From Comamonadaceae bacterium (lineage in GTDB: Bacteria; Pseudomonadota; Gammaproteobacteria; Burkholderiales; Burkholderiaceae_C): a DNA stretch of 7,720 bases. Each line of letters opens with the position of its first letter. Positions within the stretch are counted from its first letter, which is position 1. Location: assembly GCA_947460065.1 (NCBI GenBank), contig CANHGF010000106.1, positions 1 to 7,720 of the forward strand, given 5' to 3'. Below the pieces are notes generated by a model that saw only the letters and a list, made by a program, of their open reading frames with translations, was not told the origin of the DNA and did not search any database. Shown piece after piece: positions 7,709-7,720 of this stretch. A program made the translations under genes and the position numbers.

Positions 7709-7720
7709 GCGGGTCCCAGA

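Overview
The window reads as GC-rich chromosomal DNA of a betaproteobacterium, most likely Burkholderiales and perhaps Comamonadaceae-like. The reasons are a thiolase that closely matches what I remember of Cupriavidus BktB, an mnmG-rsmG pair that normally precedes parA-parB near the origin, and sox genes of a style common in that order. No rRNA, tRNA, insertion sequence or CRISPR array was seen.

Left part, plus strand (2-2947): a tightly packed gene string. It holds the 3' part of a molybdenum hydroxylase large subunit (xanthine dehydrogenase / isoquinoline oxidoreductase type), then soxX, soxY, soxZ and soxA. The hydroxylase stop overlaps the soxX start, and the largest gap in the string is 26 bp, so these genes are probably one operon that starts outside the window. 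SoxX and SoxA would form a periplasmic c-type cytochrome that loads sulfur onto the SoxYZ carrier. The SoxY tail is not the usual GGCGG but ESACVDGS, and soxB and soxCD do not follow soxA. Together with the linked Mo-hydroxylase, this may be a non-standard Sox carrier system and is the most interesting part of the window.

Middle part, minus strand (2949-4734): a single-domain hemerythrin-like protein runs convergent to soxA, with 1 bp between the two stop codons. Upstream of it lies a BktB-type beta-ketothiolase. A 26-bp perfect palindrome between these two genes is a probable terminator for the thiolase.

Right part, plus strand (4999-7720): a 258-bp divergent intergenic region, then mnmG (gidA) and rsmG (gidB) overlapping by 1 nt. 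MnmG modifies the wobble uridine of tRNAs and RsmG methylates 16S rRNA. Two near-perfect ParB-binding parS sites are present, one inside the mnmG coding sequence and one after rsmG, plus a degenerate third inside rsmG. This places the window near the chromosome origin, with parA-parB expected just past the right edge.
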